From Adiantum capillus-veneris (Eukaryota; Streptophyta; Polypodiopsida; Polypodiales; Pteridaceae), in NCBI GenBank assembly GCA_014529385.2, contig CM043948.1:26663768-26727767 (forward strand): a stretch of 64,000 nt of DNA, written 5' to 3'. Both the position numbers and the translations under genes were made by a program. The notes beneath the pieces are model-generated. The model saw only the letters and a list, made by a program, of their open reading frames with translations. It had not been told where the DNA came from and made no database searches. Below are positions 46,641 through 59,650 of the stretch, in pieces. How positions within the stretch are numbered: position 1 is the first letter of the stretch; the number at the start of each line of letters is the position of its first letter.

Positions 46641-46776
46641 CAAACCAACCTTGACCCAACATCTCTCTATTTTTTAGCATGGACATGTATACTTAAAGAT
46701 GGAAATATAAATTGTTATATTCTAAAGGGTTTGTTTGGCCCAAAAATAGCTATTATTGTCTTTGAAAACTGAGGCA

Positions 46777-46903
<127 letters not shown>

Positions 46904-46909
46904 GGACCA

Positions 46910-48185
46910 TGCACCATTAGTGAAGATAACAAACTCTATGAAGTTGTGTGGTAGATAGCCTTTCCTACTAACTGGTGATACATAAGTCCTTATAAGGAGC
47001 TAGACATTGCATATGTTGGACTAACATTGGATCTCCTCGCTGGTTTTCTCCGTTCTCCTCATCATCTTCTTAGTCCGCTACATAATGGGTAAAGGGTATT
47101 GGGAGTAAATTGAAGGTGAATTGAAAGAAGCACTGATGGCCACAAATGACATGCCATATGGGGTGGCCTCTACACCACACATAGCCTGAACATCCCCAAG
47201 CATCATCTCAAGGTAGGGGTAATCCTATAGGTAGAGAGGGGCACCACCTAGCATAAGTGCGGCTAGGACGTAGACATACATGACCTAGGGTAGCAAAAGT
47301 GAAAATGCCCTCTAGGTAACCATAATGAAATGGTGATATAGCAAACATCCACATGTAGAAAATGCCTAGTCAACAGTCAGGAATGTGTGTACGAGGGAGG
47401 TATGTGACAAGGTCAGAATGGAGCATACTCACTGCTTCGAGAGGCCGTACGTGATGGAGCACAAGAAGAGTGATATACAAGAGATGAAACATCCCACGAA
47501 TATGGGAAAACAAAACTAAGGAGAACAGAGAATGGACCCCAAAGATCAAGACAACATTGCACCCTTTTATTTGCGATGATGATACTTACAAATGGTGGTC
47601 TTGACGGTTACAAACCTGGCTCTTGGCACTAGGGATGCATGATGGAATGCGAGCGCCATATGGTGCATGGTGAAGTTGGAGTTAGCGGGAAGGTTAGTTG
47701 AGGAAAAACATCAAGACAATGCAGCCACCAACGACGTCCATCACCAACATCGAGAGAGTCCCAAGGTAGCATGGTGTGGATGCATTCAATCCTAGCGTGC
47801 TCATGTTGCCTTGTGGGGGAGTAGTGACTGCCTTATGTGTGTGGAGTGGTCGTGACTAGTAACTCAACCATGGTGTAGTGGATAATGGGGAAAATGGTGA
47901 TGTTGCCAATGCTAAAATTCCCAAGATTGCAACCAAACATGATGCCATGAGCTCTCTAGCTTGGGGGGTGAATTATGTGCTTAGTGGTGCTTAAAAGGTA
48001 GAGTGCATGGAGCTACTGTGTCCCTCCTTCACTTGTGGCCCCCCTTTTGTGCTTAGCGGAAGCCTCTTTATATAGGCTTGAGAGGTGGTCCTTACCCAAT
48101 GGTCCTTGCAAATATCCATTGGTCATTGTAGAAGGTCTAGATGCCTCTCTAGTAAGAGAGATAGAGAGAGAGAGAGAAGGTAGAG
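46910..48185. other. Region without a recognised gene
   Basis: No frame above 62 codons. Minus strand has CCTATATAAAGAGGC at about 48063-48077, a good TATA-box match, so it could be a promoter or LTR fragment read leftward. Confidence 0.4.
48063..48077 (-). promoter_or_regulatory. TATA-box match on the minus strand
   Basis: GCCTATATAAAGAGG. No gene follows that I can recognise, so its use is uncertain. Confidence 0.35.
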
Positions 48186-48285
48186 ATCCACTAGACACTG
48201 GCTAGGTTATTAGGGAAGAGTGGAGTTTTTTTACAATCCACTAGCCACTGGCTAGGTAATTAGGGAAGAGTGGAGTTCGGGGAAT
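48186..48285. repeat. 50-bp tandem duplication
   Basis: ATCCACTAG...CTGGCTAGG...GGGAAGAGTGGAG twice, at 48186 and 48236. Confidence 0.9.
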
Positions 48286-48560
48286 TTACAAGGGTTTTGT
48301 TGATGGTTCGGGTGGTCGGTGTGAGGTTTAAGGCTGCCAGACTTGGTAGTTGTTGCGGGAAGCCGAAATGCTATGTGCTGCTTCCTCTCGGTGCCAGCCG
48401 GGGCGTGACGTCGGTGCCACTTCTTGTTTTGGTGTTGGCAGCACGCGAACATGCCGTCTTCTTTTTTTTCTATTGGCGTTGAGTCCTTGGATTTTTTTTA
48501 CTATTCTCTGGTGTGTGCGTATATGCGTGCGTGTTCGGTGTGCCTATGGGTGAGTTTGTG

Positions 48561-48776
48561 TAGATGTGTGTGTATATAGGTGACTGCGTGATTGTGTTTA
48601 TGTGTTGTGTGTGCATGCATATGTGTATGTATATGTGTGCGGTGTGTGGGAACAAGAGAGAGGGTGTGTAGATGTGTGTGTATATAGGTGACTGCGTGAT
48701 TGTGTTTATGTGTTGTGTGTGCGTGCATATGTGTATGTATATGTGTGCGGTGTGTGGGAACGAGAGAGAGGGGGGG
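48561..48776. repeat. 108-bp tandem duplication, GT-rich minisatellite
   Basis: TAGATGTGTGTGTATATAGG starts both units (48561 and 48669). They differ by single bases. Followed by GA-rich text. Confidence 0.93.
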
Positions 48777-48955
48777 TAATTTTATATATTATGTGTATAT
48801 AAAAAATATATATATACATTTTTTTACGTCCTTCTGTGCGCAGGGAAACAGAGCGGGAGAACGAGAGTGAGAGAGAGAGGGAACGCGGGCACGGGGAGAG
48901 GGAGGGGGTGAAGGGTGTGTGTGAGTGCGTGCATGTGTGTGTGTAGGTGTGTGTG

Positions 48956-48959
<4 letters not shown>

Positions 48960-49035
<76 letters not shown>
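48960..49035. repeat. (GA)n microsatellite
   Basis: About 76 bp. Confidence 0.97.
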
Positions 49036-49037
<2 letters not shown>

Positions 49038-49151
49038 TGTTTTATCTGTGCCTGCGGGCCTGAATGAGAGCGCCAGAGAGAGAGTGTGGCAGTGAGCCTG
49101 CGGGCTTGAGCACAAAGAGAGGGACAGGGCGGGGTGAGGTGGTGTGGGAGT

Positions 49152-50426
<1,275 letters not shown>

Positions 50427-50439
50427 TTCCCCCCTTCCT
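50427..50439 (-). other. Polypurine tract after the coiled-coil frame
   Basis: Minus strand AGGAAGGGGGGAA directly followed by TG. It suggests that the frame at 50485-53951 lies at the 3' end of an LTR element. Confidence 0.65.
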
Positions 50440-50484
50440 ATTCATTGCACGCCCTCGTATAAGCTGCATCTGAGGGAGGTCACT

Positions 50485-51250
50485 TTAGTGCCTTCTTTCG
50501 AGTGTTGCAGTGAGATTTCTGAACTTCTGCACTCCGGCTTTGATCTTGACTTTGGTTGCAAGTTCTCTGAAGGGATTATTGGCTATGGTACTCTGATAGG
50601 CGAAATGGCGGGCTGGCAGCTCTTCCGTCATTGGATTGAATATGGAAGAGTCCACTTTGAAGAAACCTATCATGAAAGCTTCTTGGAAGGTCTGCATGTA
50701 TTGAGATGGCAGAAACATGACTCTTGCATATAATCCCATGATAATATTTCTGCTTGGGATTTCAGTCTCCATATTCCAGAAGATACCCCGTGTGCCCTCG
50801 ACAAACACTTTCCATGGATGCTCTGCCGCTTCAATGTCTCTGAAGGCTGTAATGCACGTGATGAGAATTTCGGCAATCTTTACCAGCATCTGGCAAGCGA
50901 GATCTGGGATCTGCTTCATCATATTGATGACTCCTTTCAGAGTTTGCACCATGTAATGCTCTGATGGGGGGTTGTTATTGAGTGGCTTGGTTATTATAGG
51001 GTAGCTCAGCACTGCTGGTCTTTTGCTTTGCCAACTATAAAAATTATCCCAGGATCACCACCTGTTGATGGGATAGTAAGTGGGGTCGATCCTGAGATGT
51101 TGGGGTGCATTCCTGTAATATGTTTCGTCAGTAGGTCGCTGATCAGAACCATTTATTTCTCCAGAGGGGTTGATTGTCAAGGATGGTTTCATTTTGAATA
51201 GCTGTAATTGGAACCTCTCTGTAGTCCCCTCTGTTGTTTGGTTCAATTTC
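50485..51250 (-). pseudogene. C-terminal part of the coiled-coil frame, unknown domain
   Basis: Open from 51012 to 50485 (175 codons). I do not recognise it. It is helix-rich with TLKGVINMMKQIPDLACQML, AEHPWKVFVEGTRGIFWNME, and AEILSWDYMQE-like shadows in another frame. Upstream piece 51246-51055 has DQRPTDETYYR and LRIDPTYYP. It ends 45 bp before a purine tract. Confidence 0.5.
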
Positions 51251-53367
51251 TGGGAGCATTTTTTGTTGCAATAATCAAACTTATTTCCGCATCAATGGTA
51301 GAGCGATCATTTTGTGCCCAATTTTTTTTGCAACCTCATTTGAAGTGATCATGAGGAGGGCTACTGATTCCAGCACTTTTAATTCATATTGCATATATTC
51401 CTTGTGTGATGGGTCTTTGACTTCTGAGATCCAATGATGAATTTCATCTTTTGCCGACTCTGAGGTGGATGTCGTGGCTGGATCTGCAGACTCTTGCGTG
51501 CCTTTTCCAATACTTGTAGTTGCCATCTCTGTTTGTTGAGTTTCAAACTCTGAGTGATCGAATCTTTCCCCTTGCTCAAATTCTCATGTGTTCTGTTGAT
51601 CCTTTGTTTGATTGCTTTCAGAGCCGCTACCTCCTTTCTTGCCTCAGCCATTTGCTTTTTCAAGTCTTCAATTTCCTCATCTTTTGCCTGTTGTAGGGCC
51701 CTATGACCTGCTGTCATGATCTGACTATCATATTTTTCTTGTTTTAGGGCTTCATTTAACTCTTTGATTTCCTTGCTTAAGGAAGTAGAGCCTGCAGTCA
51801 TAGTCAAAGAGGAGGGTGTCTCCTGTATTGCCAGGAGTTGAGTGAGAGACCTGCTAACCACATCATACGAGCCTTGTAGCTTCTCATTCTGTTCCTTTTC
51901 TCTGGTTAGCTCCTCCTCGAGGTGTTGCTGTTTGATCTGTAAAGCTCAGTTCGCACCATTGAATTGTTGCACTTCTTTATAATAGTAGGTTGCATTCTCT
52001 CGTTCTCTCTGGAACTCAGATTGCACTTGGACATGTGCGTTCTTCAATGCCTCTATTTGTTGCTTCAATTGCTCGGATTCTGCTGCTGCTCTTGATACCT
52101 CATTTTTGTTATCTTCTAATTCCAACTCCTTGAGGTTATAAAGATCTCTTTGACATTGGAATTTCAGTTTGATCCGCTCTAGGTGACTGTCAATATCAAA
52201 GGAGCTAACCATCTTCGCTCCTTCTTTTATGGCCGCTTGTGTGCGTTGCGTTCTTGGCCCGTACTGATCTAAATGCTCAACCACTTCAGCTTGCTTTTCC
52301 TTTTGTTTTAAGCCCTATATAGCTTTAGAGGTCGTGGCAGGTTATTTCGTTTGTTGATCCATTTGCTGCTCCGTCTGCTTTTCGATGACTCTTTGCTTCG
52401 ACTGTCCTGCACTTTCCCTTTTCTCTTGTTTTGACCTCTCTGAAACTGTCTCTGCGTCCTTGGGCAAACCGAGGTCTTGGTCTTGTCTTTCCTGTGTCTC
52501 GTGTTGTCCCTCTCCTTGCGAGAGACTTTTCTCCTTTTTATTTCTTTCAGATTTGTCAGATGATTCTAAATAATCCATGCGTTTCTTCTTTGATTCTTCT
52601 TGCTACCTCTGTTCCATCTTTCGTTTGAGCTCATTGTGAATTATTTGCCGCATGGCACTGGCAATTTCCCATTTCTCTTCAGCTTCCTTCCTCTTTTGTT
52701 GCTTGATCCTTTCCAAGGCCTCTGTTTGCATGCGTATCAGTGGAGCATCCTCGACTTCATCATCTTCTTTCTCGTCATCCGCTTCTGTCTCTTGGGTTTG
52801 CTAGTGATCTTTCTTTTGTTGGCGGAGCTTTTCCCTCAATGCCTGTGCCTCTTCCATTGTCCTCCTGGCATGAGTGATGGGGATCACTTTTGCCAAATGT
52901 TTATCCTTTTTCTTTAATCGAGTATATCCTAGGGTGTAAGGGGTATCCTTCTCTTCCTCCGAAGACTAGTACTCAGAAGGAGTATCTCGTGGGTGGGATC
53001 CCTCCTCCTAGCTGCTCCAAGCATCTGACTCTGTTTTCTCACTGTCCAAATCTCTTAGAGGTGTACTTTGACTAGTTTGTTTGACTCCAGGATTCGGTCT
53101 TGTAGAAGGTCCTGCCACTGGTCTCACTGCTCTTTTGGACCTGTGGATTAGGTCTATCTGCGCTTGGGCAGGTGGTAGATCATCGATCATGCCCAATGCT
53201 TGATAGTCTATTCGTGTGAGCATGGGTCCTCCGTTCATGTAAGATTTACTTCTTTGATTGCCCTTTAGGTTTACTTCCACAATTGGGTCAAGAAGGTAGT
53301 TGCCAAAGTCGCAACTGACCACCCTGCCTTCAGCCAAACCCATCGCCATCACCACTGCCATATGCAC
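51251..53367 (-). pseudogene. Long coiled-coil central region, unknown protein
   Basis: Five open pieces in one frame (53367-53008, 52578-52342, 52284-51946, 51861-51379) are separated mostly by single stop codons, then a frameshift near 51540 leads to 51526-51281. Text is Glu/Lys/Gln/Arg-rich with heptad-like runs: KELELEDNKNEVSRAAAESE, EIEDLKKQMAEARKEVAALK, EALKQEKYDSQ. It resembles a structural or Gag-like coiled coil. No zinc knuckle or catalytic motif is visible. Confidence 0.55.
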
Positions 53368-53951
53368 AAGGTTTCAGTATATCTGGGTGGCTTCTGTACC
53401 TTGAAATGTTGTGATATAAGACGTAATGGCAGTTTCGTTTCTGAGTAGCTCAGGTCCTGATATGTCACCTTGTGACCGCGTTGCTTCAAAAAGGCCTTAT
53501 CATTGTCGATTGCCTTCATTTTTTGCAAGAGGTTGTGCGTCCCTTACGGAAGATGGAGGGCTTCATTGATGATTTCAGCTATAATTTTTACCTTAATGTC
53601 TGCCCCGTCCTTGTCTGTCAGAGTTGCTTCCCCATTGTACTAAATTGTGCTGATGAGCTCATGAGCCCGTCTGAAATCCGTTCCCCAAGGAGGCAGTCTT
53701 AAGAAATTGTCGAGCCGTAAACACCTGACCCCTGCTTGCACTTCTGGTTTCTGGTGCAAATTCCACATTTCCTGGGGAAAGATGGTGGCCTTTACAATCT
53801 CTCCGTCTGCGGCTTGGAACTTTCCAATGAAAATGTTTGCCGGAATCGCTTCAAGTACTTGTTCGGTGAGATGAGCTTTCTCATTGATTGAGATATCGGT
53901 TATCTCATAGGGTGCCACATGCCACTCCCTCTGTGCTTTCCTTCGAGGCAT
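53368..53951 (-). pseudogene. N-terminal domain of the coiled-coil frame, unknown
   Basis: Begins MPRRKAQREWHVAPYEITDI at 53951. Then ANIFIGKFQAADGEIVKATIFPQ, FLRLPPWGTDFRRAHELI, a stop at 53640, and further EIINEALHLP and LSYSETKLPLRLISQHFKV in the same frame. The pattern INEAL-LP ... LPLRL-AQHF recalls N-terminal domains of plant transposon-associated proteins seen near retroelements (memory-based, not checked). Stops fit C-to-T changes of CAG/CAA codons. Confidence 0.5.
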
Positions 53952-54149
53952 CCTGTTGCCAATTTGCAAGTGAAACCAGGTTTTAGCCATTGATAAAAAA
54001 TTACCGGAAAGTGTAAACTTGACCATAAAATGAAAAAGTGAGCTAAACTCTGTCAAAACTACTCCAAATTTGACCAAATTTCACTAGTGCACCTAGGATT
54101 ACTATAGGCAAAAAACTATAATGAAACAGATAGATTTTGGCAAAAAGGA

Positions 54150-54169
54150 ACATGGATCGCGATCCATGT
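54150..54169. repeat. 20-bp palindrome, perfect copy
   Basis: ACATGGATCGCGATCCATGT; the symmetry extends one base further on each side (A...T). Confidence 0.92.
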
Positions 54170-54261
54170 TGGAAATCATTTAAAAGTCTAACTTTGGGAA
54201 GTTGTCCCTGAGCATTAGGGGATGCTACTGAGCAATTTTCTTTGGATTTAGAGCTAAAGGT

Positions 54262-54281
54262 ACATGGATCGCGATCCACGT
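54262..54281. repeat. 20-bp palindrome, one change
   Basis: ACATGGATCGCGATCCACGT. Confidence 0.9.
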
Positions 54282-54536
54282 TGTGGGCAATATTTTGGAA
54301 ATCTGCTGATACCATATGGTAGCGTTCATCTTGATTATGATTTGGTCCAAAAAGTTTGGGATTTGGATCAATGGTTTGACACTTGGGCTAAATTTTTGAA
54401 ATCATGTACAGATTAAGAGATTTTGGCTTTTGGAAGTGGATCTTTGGGATTCAAATGGCTTGACACTTCATGGCTTGGTTTTCTTGAACATACTAAATCA
54501 AATGGCATGGGTTTTACTTATTTTGTCCAAAAAGGT

Positions 54537-54556
54537 ACATGGATCGCGATCCATGT
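54537..54556. repeat. 20-bp palindrome, perfect copy
   Basis: ACATGGATCGCGATCCATGT after AAAAAGGT and before TGGGAAGCATTTG. Confidence 0.92.
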
Positions 54557-55138
54557 TGGGAAGCATTTGAATACAGTTCTTGTGCACATTAGTTCCTATA
54601 GGTTTTCCTAGTACACTCGTGAAATTTTTTCAACTTTGGACATGTTTTTTCATAGTTTGCCCCATTTCTTAGTTTATGGCCATATTTTTTCCATTTTGAC
54701 CAAATCTGTTTCAGGCCACCACTTTTGGAGTCATGTTTTGCGTGAAATCTCTCCTTGCATTGATCTGTGATGGTTGACGTCTGTAGTTCATAGCTTTGCT
54801 TGGTCCCTGGCAAGTTTCCCAAGACTTTGAATTATTTTGGGAAGGTAAACTGAATCTTGCAAGTTTTACCATTTTGCAAGTATTCTCTTGCTTGGTTTTG
54901 ATCCCATCACCACTCTTAGGTTACAATTACTTGTTGATAGACTTTGAGCAAAGTTTGAAGTTTCTCAAATTACTTTAGTAGTACCTTTGATCAAAAGACC
55001 ATTTACAAAATGACTGTAGCCATCCAAGTGGATTTGATGATCTTTGGAGCATTTTCTTGTGATCATTTTGCAACCCCAGTACTATTTGTACATTGTCCAG
55101 CTAGTGAACCTCTTTGATCCCGAGTTTGGCAAAAAGGT

Positions 55139-55158
55139 ACATGGATCGCGATCCATGT
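55139..55158. repeat. 20-bp palindrome, perfect copy
   Basis: ACATGGATCGCGATCCATGT after AAAAAGGT and before TGGGAAGG. Confidence 0.92.
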
Positions 55159-55251
55159 TGGGAAGGTTTTTGCAAAAACAGTCATGGGGTTTTGTTCCTG
55201 GGCCTCTATATTTTCTCCCGTAGAAGTTTCCTTGATTTTAGGGTTTTGGGA

Positions 55252-55271
55252 ACATGGATCGTGATCCATGT
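55252..55271. repeat. 20-bp palindrome, one change
   Basis: ACATGGATCGTGATCCATGT, preceded by A and followed by T, so the symmetry again reaches outward. Confidence 0.9.
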
Positions 55272-55561
55272 TCCAACACCTTTTCCTATTGTTCTTAGCT
55301 TGGCTGATTTTGCCAGGTAGTTGGGGTCTATTGATGAAGTTTTTCTTGTTTTTGATGGGTTTTGGAATTCCACATTGGCCCTGTGAGTTTGCCAATTTTG
55401 TGACCTTGTACTACTTCGATTTGTTGTTTTGGTACTATTGATGTAGTATGGGTCACACACACATGCTCTTGCAAGGTTAATGATCATACCTATCAAATCT
55501 GGTGTAGTGAGATCCACCGAGGTGGTCGCAGGAGGCAGAAGCAATTCCAAAAACCCTATGC

Positions 55562-55562
<1 letters not shown>

Positions 55563-55604
<42 letters not shown>
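55563..55604. repeat. (TC)n microsatellite
   Basis: About 42 bp. Confidence 0.95.
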
Positions 55605-55606
<2 letters not shown>

Positions 55607-56244
55607 TTTTTGACTATATGATCCCAGTCTACCCGGAATGCCCCATTTATACTTACCTTCATTGCTCATATCTTGTTAGGCACATCACCTGCGGTTCAAA
55701 CCGTTCATCATTCTGACACTCGGTTTACAAATGGCGTCCAATTTGCAGTTTTGATCCTTCAGAAGTTGGTCCAAAATTCATTTTGTGTTGAATTTTTCCA
55801 TGTTTGTAGTCCTTGCTTTGAAGTTTCTGCGTTTGATTTCAAAAGTTGATTCTGACTTTCCTAGCTCGACTTATCAATTTTTTGTTGATTACCTGCCATT
55901 TTTTGCGTTTTTGTAAAAGAAAATTGTTTTTAATGATTATTAGTCGGCCAAAAATTAGCCTAGTGTCACCTCCCTTATATACATACTCTTATTCTGGTAT
56001 TAGATCGTGACGGTATGGATCATGATTATGCCAACTAAGGGTCTGTCAGGCTCTAAAAAACTTGTGTTTTTTAAGGAAACAAAAAAGAAAGGAAATAGGA
56101 TGATAATAATGGTATATACAAGTGGTACTCCAACCGCTTTTTCCCCCTTCCTAAAGTGAGTCGTCCGCGAGATGAGCATGTGTAAGAGTGCATGGGAATA
56201 AAGCACGTGTCTATGCATAACCGTATAGTGTGGCTCTATGATGC
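55605..56244 (-). other. Stretch without recognised gene, 3' of gypsy G2
   Basis: AT-rich with short frames only. It probably belongs to the 3' part of G2. Confidence 0.45.
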
Positions 56245-57306
56245 TCATGGAGGATATGCATGGGAAAAAAAATTGTTGTGCAAGAGATAGGTGTTGAACA
56301 ATACGTTCAGTGGCTGTTGGTGGCGAGGTTCCTTGGAAGTTGCGTGGCCCGAAAAATAGTAATTGTAGAAGGCGTGCTCTGTGTTTGACTGTGAGCTGCA
56401 AAAGTTTTGATGTTGCCAATGGTGTCGGTTGTTGGCATTTTTTGAGTTGCCATCGAAGCTCCCTAGGGGTGGATCCACTAGAAGAGGCATTGTGAAGGCG
56501 ATGTTGTTTTGGTTGCCATACCCTTTGAGTGTGGTTGGATGTCGATGAGAGTTGCTCATCAGTTTAAGCCGTTTGACAACAGCAGTGGGCAATTTGTGAT
56601 GGTTTAATTTTTTTGTAGGCAATGTAGGTTTACGTGTATTGATTTGGCGTTTAGGTACCCACAATTGCCTGGACTTGGTTTCCATGATTGATTTCTTAAC
56701 CCATATTTTTGTAACCATGGGGTTGAGTGATTGCTGAGCTGTCGCATGTGGCGAAGGTAGAGGTGCCCATTCATAGTCCGTTTGTACGAATGGCGTGGCT
56801 AAAGATTGGCCCTCATGTTCGATGCATAAAGTGTTGTCCTGCTAGTTTGGTGTTTCTTGATAAGTGCGCATCCACGGCACTCCTAGAATAACTCCTTCAT
56901 TCAGCTAATGATCTTTGACCACATGAAATTGATGTGGATAAATTGTTCCATCAATGTTGATTGGAAAATTTATGTGGCCTAGACTGTCCATAGTACCTCT
57001 GTTGGCGACCTTGAACCCCATAGTGTTGGGCATTAGAGGTTCCTATGTGATTTTTCTGAAAGTGGAATAGTTAATCACATTAGCTATGGCCCCTTTATCC
57101 ACTAACACTCTTGCGGTGGTGCCGTCGGGAAGTTGTAACTGAATACGTAGATCCATTCCTCCTAACCATGTAGTCGCCGTTTGTATGGATGCTATCGGAG
57201 CATGTTGATTAACCACTGCGTGTTGTTCTTTCCTCTAGAAGTTTGATTGTTCCCTGCGTTTCAATATTCTGAATTTGGAATCTTGCTGTGCTTGTTCCCG
57301 AATTTC
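56245..57306 (-). pseudogene. In-frame pol extension: second retropepsin-like domain plus WVPK motif (G2)
   Basis: In phase with the integrase C-terminus, behind one stop at 57307. The last integrase-side text is CRLKKYCLPLTPDEL, like NGSKFKRYYDPLSQEEL in G1. Then LVDKGAIANVI (Asp codon 57097-57099) in the DTG position, with Lys for Thr, then GHINFPINIDGTIYP and GVILGVPWMRT, the second half of a retropepsin-like fold. The tail has KIWVKKSI and QLWVPKRQI. Stops occur near 57040 and 56900. The final open frame is 56718-56245. In G1 the same domain keeps DTG. Confidence 0.7.
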
Positions 57307-58560
57307 CTATGCTTGACATCTGCGTTGAGTTGTTGCATGGAGTGTTGTGAGTTCGTCTGGTGTCAGCGGAAGACAATATTTCTTTAACCTACAACCACTC
57401 GTCCAATTAGGCATCTCCTCTCCTGCCAATGTTGCAAGTTTAACGGCGCCACTTTGCGATATATCATGGATCACAAAAGGCCCCATTCCTCGCTTTTTGA
57501 GTTTTTTGGAGTGTTGTTTCAGGGTGTACATGAGAACGTAATCCCCTTTCTGGAACTCCTTATCAATCACGTGTTGATCATAAAAAGATTTCATTTGCTT
57601 TTTCTGCGCATATATCCCAGCTATCGCTTTAAGTCTAGTTTCATCTAATTGTTCTAGGGTGTCTAGTCTCTCCGATAGATCATGGCCCGTCCATCCTAAT
57701 TGTATTTCCACCCTGAGGGATTTGACTAGGAATTCCAATGGTAGTATCGCATTAATTATGAAGACCAGGTTAAAGGGAGTCGTGCCAATGGAAGTTTTAA
57801 AAGCTACACGGTAAGCCCATAAAGCGGTGTGTAATTTTTGATCCCAATTATTTCATGAGTCACTGACTATTTTGGTGAGCACTGTGCATAGGATTTTGTT
57901 GGTGCTCTCTGCATGTCTGTTGGCTTGCGGATGATAGGGTGCTGAATTTTGATGGACCATCATGAATTCATCAAGGAGAGTCTCAATGATGTCGTTCACA
58001 AAGTGTGTTCCTGTGTCGCTTACTATTTTGATTGGTAGTCCATACCACGTAAAGACGTTTTCGAAAAGGAACTGAGCTGTAGTCCTTGCATCATTTTTTT
58101 GGGTTGCTTTGGCTTCCATCCACTTCGTCATGTAATCCGTTGCTACAATGTATTATGCGTGTGTCCTGTATCCTGGAGGGTTGATGGGACCAATGAAGTC
58201 AATGCCCCATTTGGCAAAAGCGCTAACTCCCATCATCGGCCTCAGTGGCATGTCATCTCTCCGCAGGGGTGGTTTCGTGCGTTTACATTCGGCACATCAT
58301 TTGACGTATGTTATTGCATCCATGAATAGGGTCGGCCACCATATACCTGAGTTTAGCACTAGCTTTGTCGTTTTATCGGCGGAGAAGTGTTCTCCGGGTT
58401 GTCCCGTGTGTGCTTGATCTAGGATGGCGTAATATTCGCTTTCTGTGGCACACATCCGTAATTGTTTGTCTTTCCCCCGCCTATACAGCTGGTTGGCAAT
58501 GAGAAGATAGTGTTTGGCCTCTTCCTCGACAGTTTTCCTTCTTGCTTTGTCCCATTCCTA
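57307..58560 (-). pseudogene. Integrase of gypsy G2
   Basis: Zinc-binding part with AHTGQPGEHFSADK and CAECKRTK. Core: WGIDFIGPINPPG (first Asp), VSDTGTHFVND (second Asp, T for the usual N), and the Glu in ANRHAESTNK. A stop follows near 57850. C-terminal part 57738-57307: KGDYVLMYTLKQH and GMGPFVIHDI. It joins without a gap to the extension at 57306. Confidence 0.9.
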
Positions 58561-58752
58561 TGGAAAGGTTTTATTTTTTAAGTACTCAATGATGTGTGAG
58601 CACTCCATTTAGGTGCTTGTACTATCCAAAACATTGTGGCATGTTACACTGGGGACTGTATTATATATTTATCACAGGATTTTACATATTTATGGACACT
58701 ATATTCCATGTTTGGCCAGTAGACGCCCAAGTCTTTGTAACCGTTGGCATGT

Positions 58753-59650
58753 CTATATTTCACCAGTGTGAAATCCCATATTTTGTATATGAGCTTGTTT
58801 GAGGTAGTAGGTGGTATCGTCAGACTGTACACATAGGCTCAGTATCCCATACTTACCGTGTTTGTACATCCGTCCTGCTAAAAGGATGAGATTCCGTGTT
58901 TGATGGATCATTGAAGGTTGTCTTTCTATCTGCAAAGAGCTGATTGTGAGTAGTGGCATGACCTCTTCGCTCCATTGCGGCACCATTTCTATGTTAAACA
59001 AATATGGATCAATAAGTTCATCATCGACACCCGCAGGTGCTTCCCCATGAAATAGTCGTGAAAGGTGATCTGCTCTCTGGTGTGTGATCTCTTTTTTTAA
59101 AACCACCGTGAAGTCAAACTCAAGCAATAGTATAAACCAACGAACAATTCTTCTAGTGTTGCAAGGTTTTTTTACTAGATATATCAGTGCTTGATGATCC
59201 ACGAAGAAGAAAAACTTGTTTGCTAGAAGGTAGTGCCTAAATTTCTTGACAGCATAGATCATTCCTAGGCCCTCTCTTTCTGTAGTGGTATAATTTTGCT
59301 CTGCGTTGTTTAGTTGTCGACTGGAGTAGCAAATGGGAAAATCCATTTTTTTTCTCTCCCTGCTGGGCTAATATGCACCCAATGGCATAGGCTGACGCAT
59401 CCACATGGACATGGAAGATTTTGCTCCATACAGGGGCTTGCAAAATTGGAGCTGAAATCAAATGTTGCTTCAATTTTTGGAAAGCCTGTTCACATTCTTC
59501 CGTCCATTCAAACTTAGTTATGAGGGCGTACAATGGATTAGCTATTACAACATACATATATATGAACCACCGGTAGTATCCGCAATGCCCTATAAATGCT
59601 TGCACTTCTTTTATCTTCGTTGGTCTCGGTAGTGCAGCAATTGTCTGCAC
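58753..59650 (-). pseudogene. RNase H of gypsy G2
   Basis: RFIYM thumb end in 59650-59237 (AFIGHCGYYRWFI, FHVHVDASAYAIGC with the first Asp). The frame shifts near 59340 to 59346-58753, which carries REGLGMIYAVKKFRHYLL, FFVDHQALIYL and RADHLSR. Same domain order as G1. Confidence 0.9.

Larger units (their letters stand above)
53952..55560. other. AT-rich region with five copies of a 20-bp palindrome
   Basis: No gene. Palindromes lie at 54150-54169, 54262-54281, 54537-54556, 55139-55158 and 55252-55271, most preceded by CAAAAAGG and several followed by TGGGAA. Spacing is 112, 275, 602 and 113 bp. Confidence 0.75.

Noticed and set aside
46910-48185. Host gene behind the minus-strand TATA match
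   Set aside because: No frame, splice pattern or protein motif follows it.
53952-55560. Reading the palindromes as repeated peptide TWIAIHV
   Set aside because: The same text appears on both strands because the DNA is a palindrome; the frames around it are short and unrelated.
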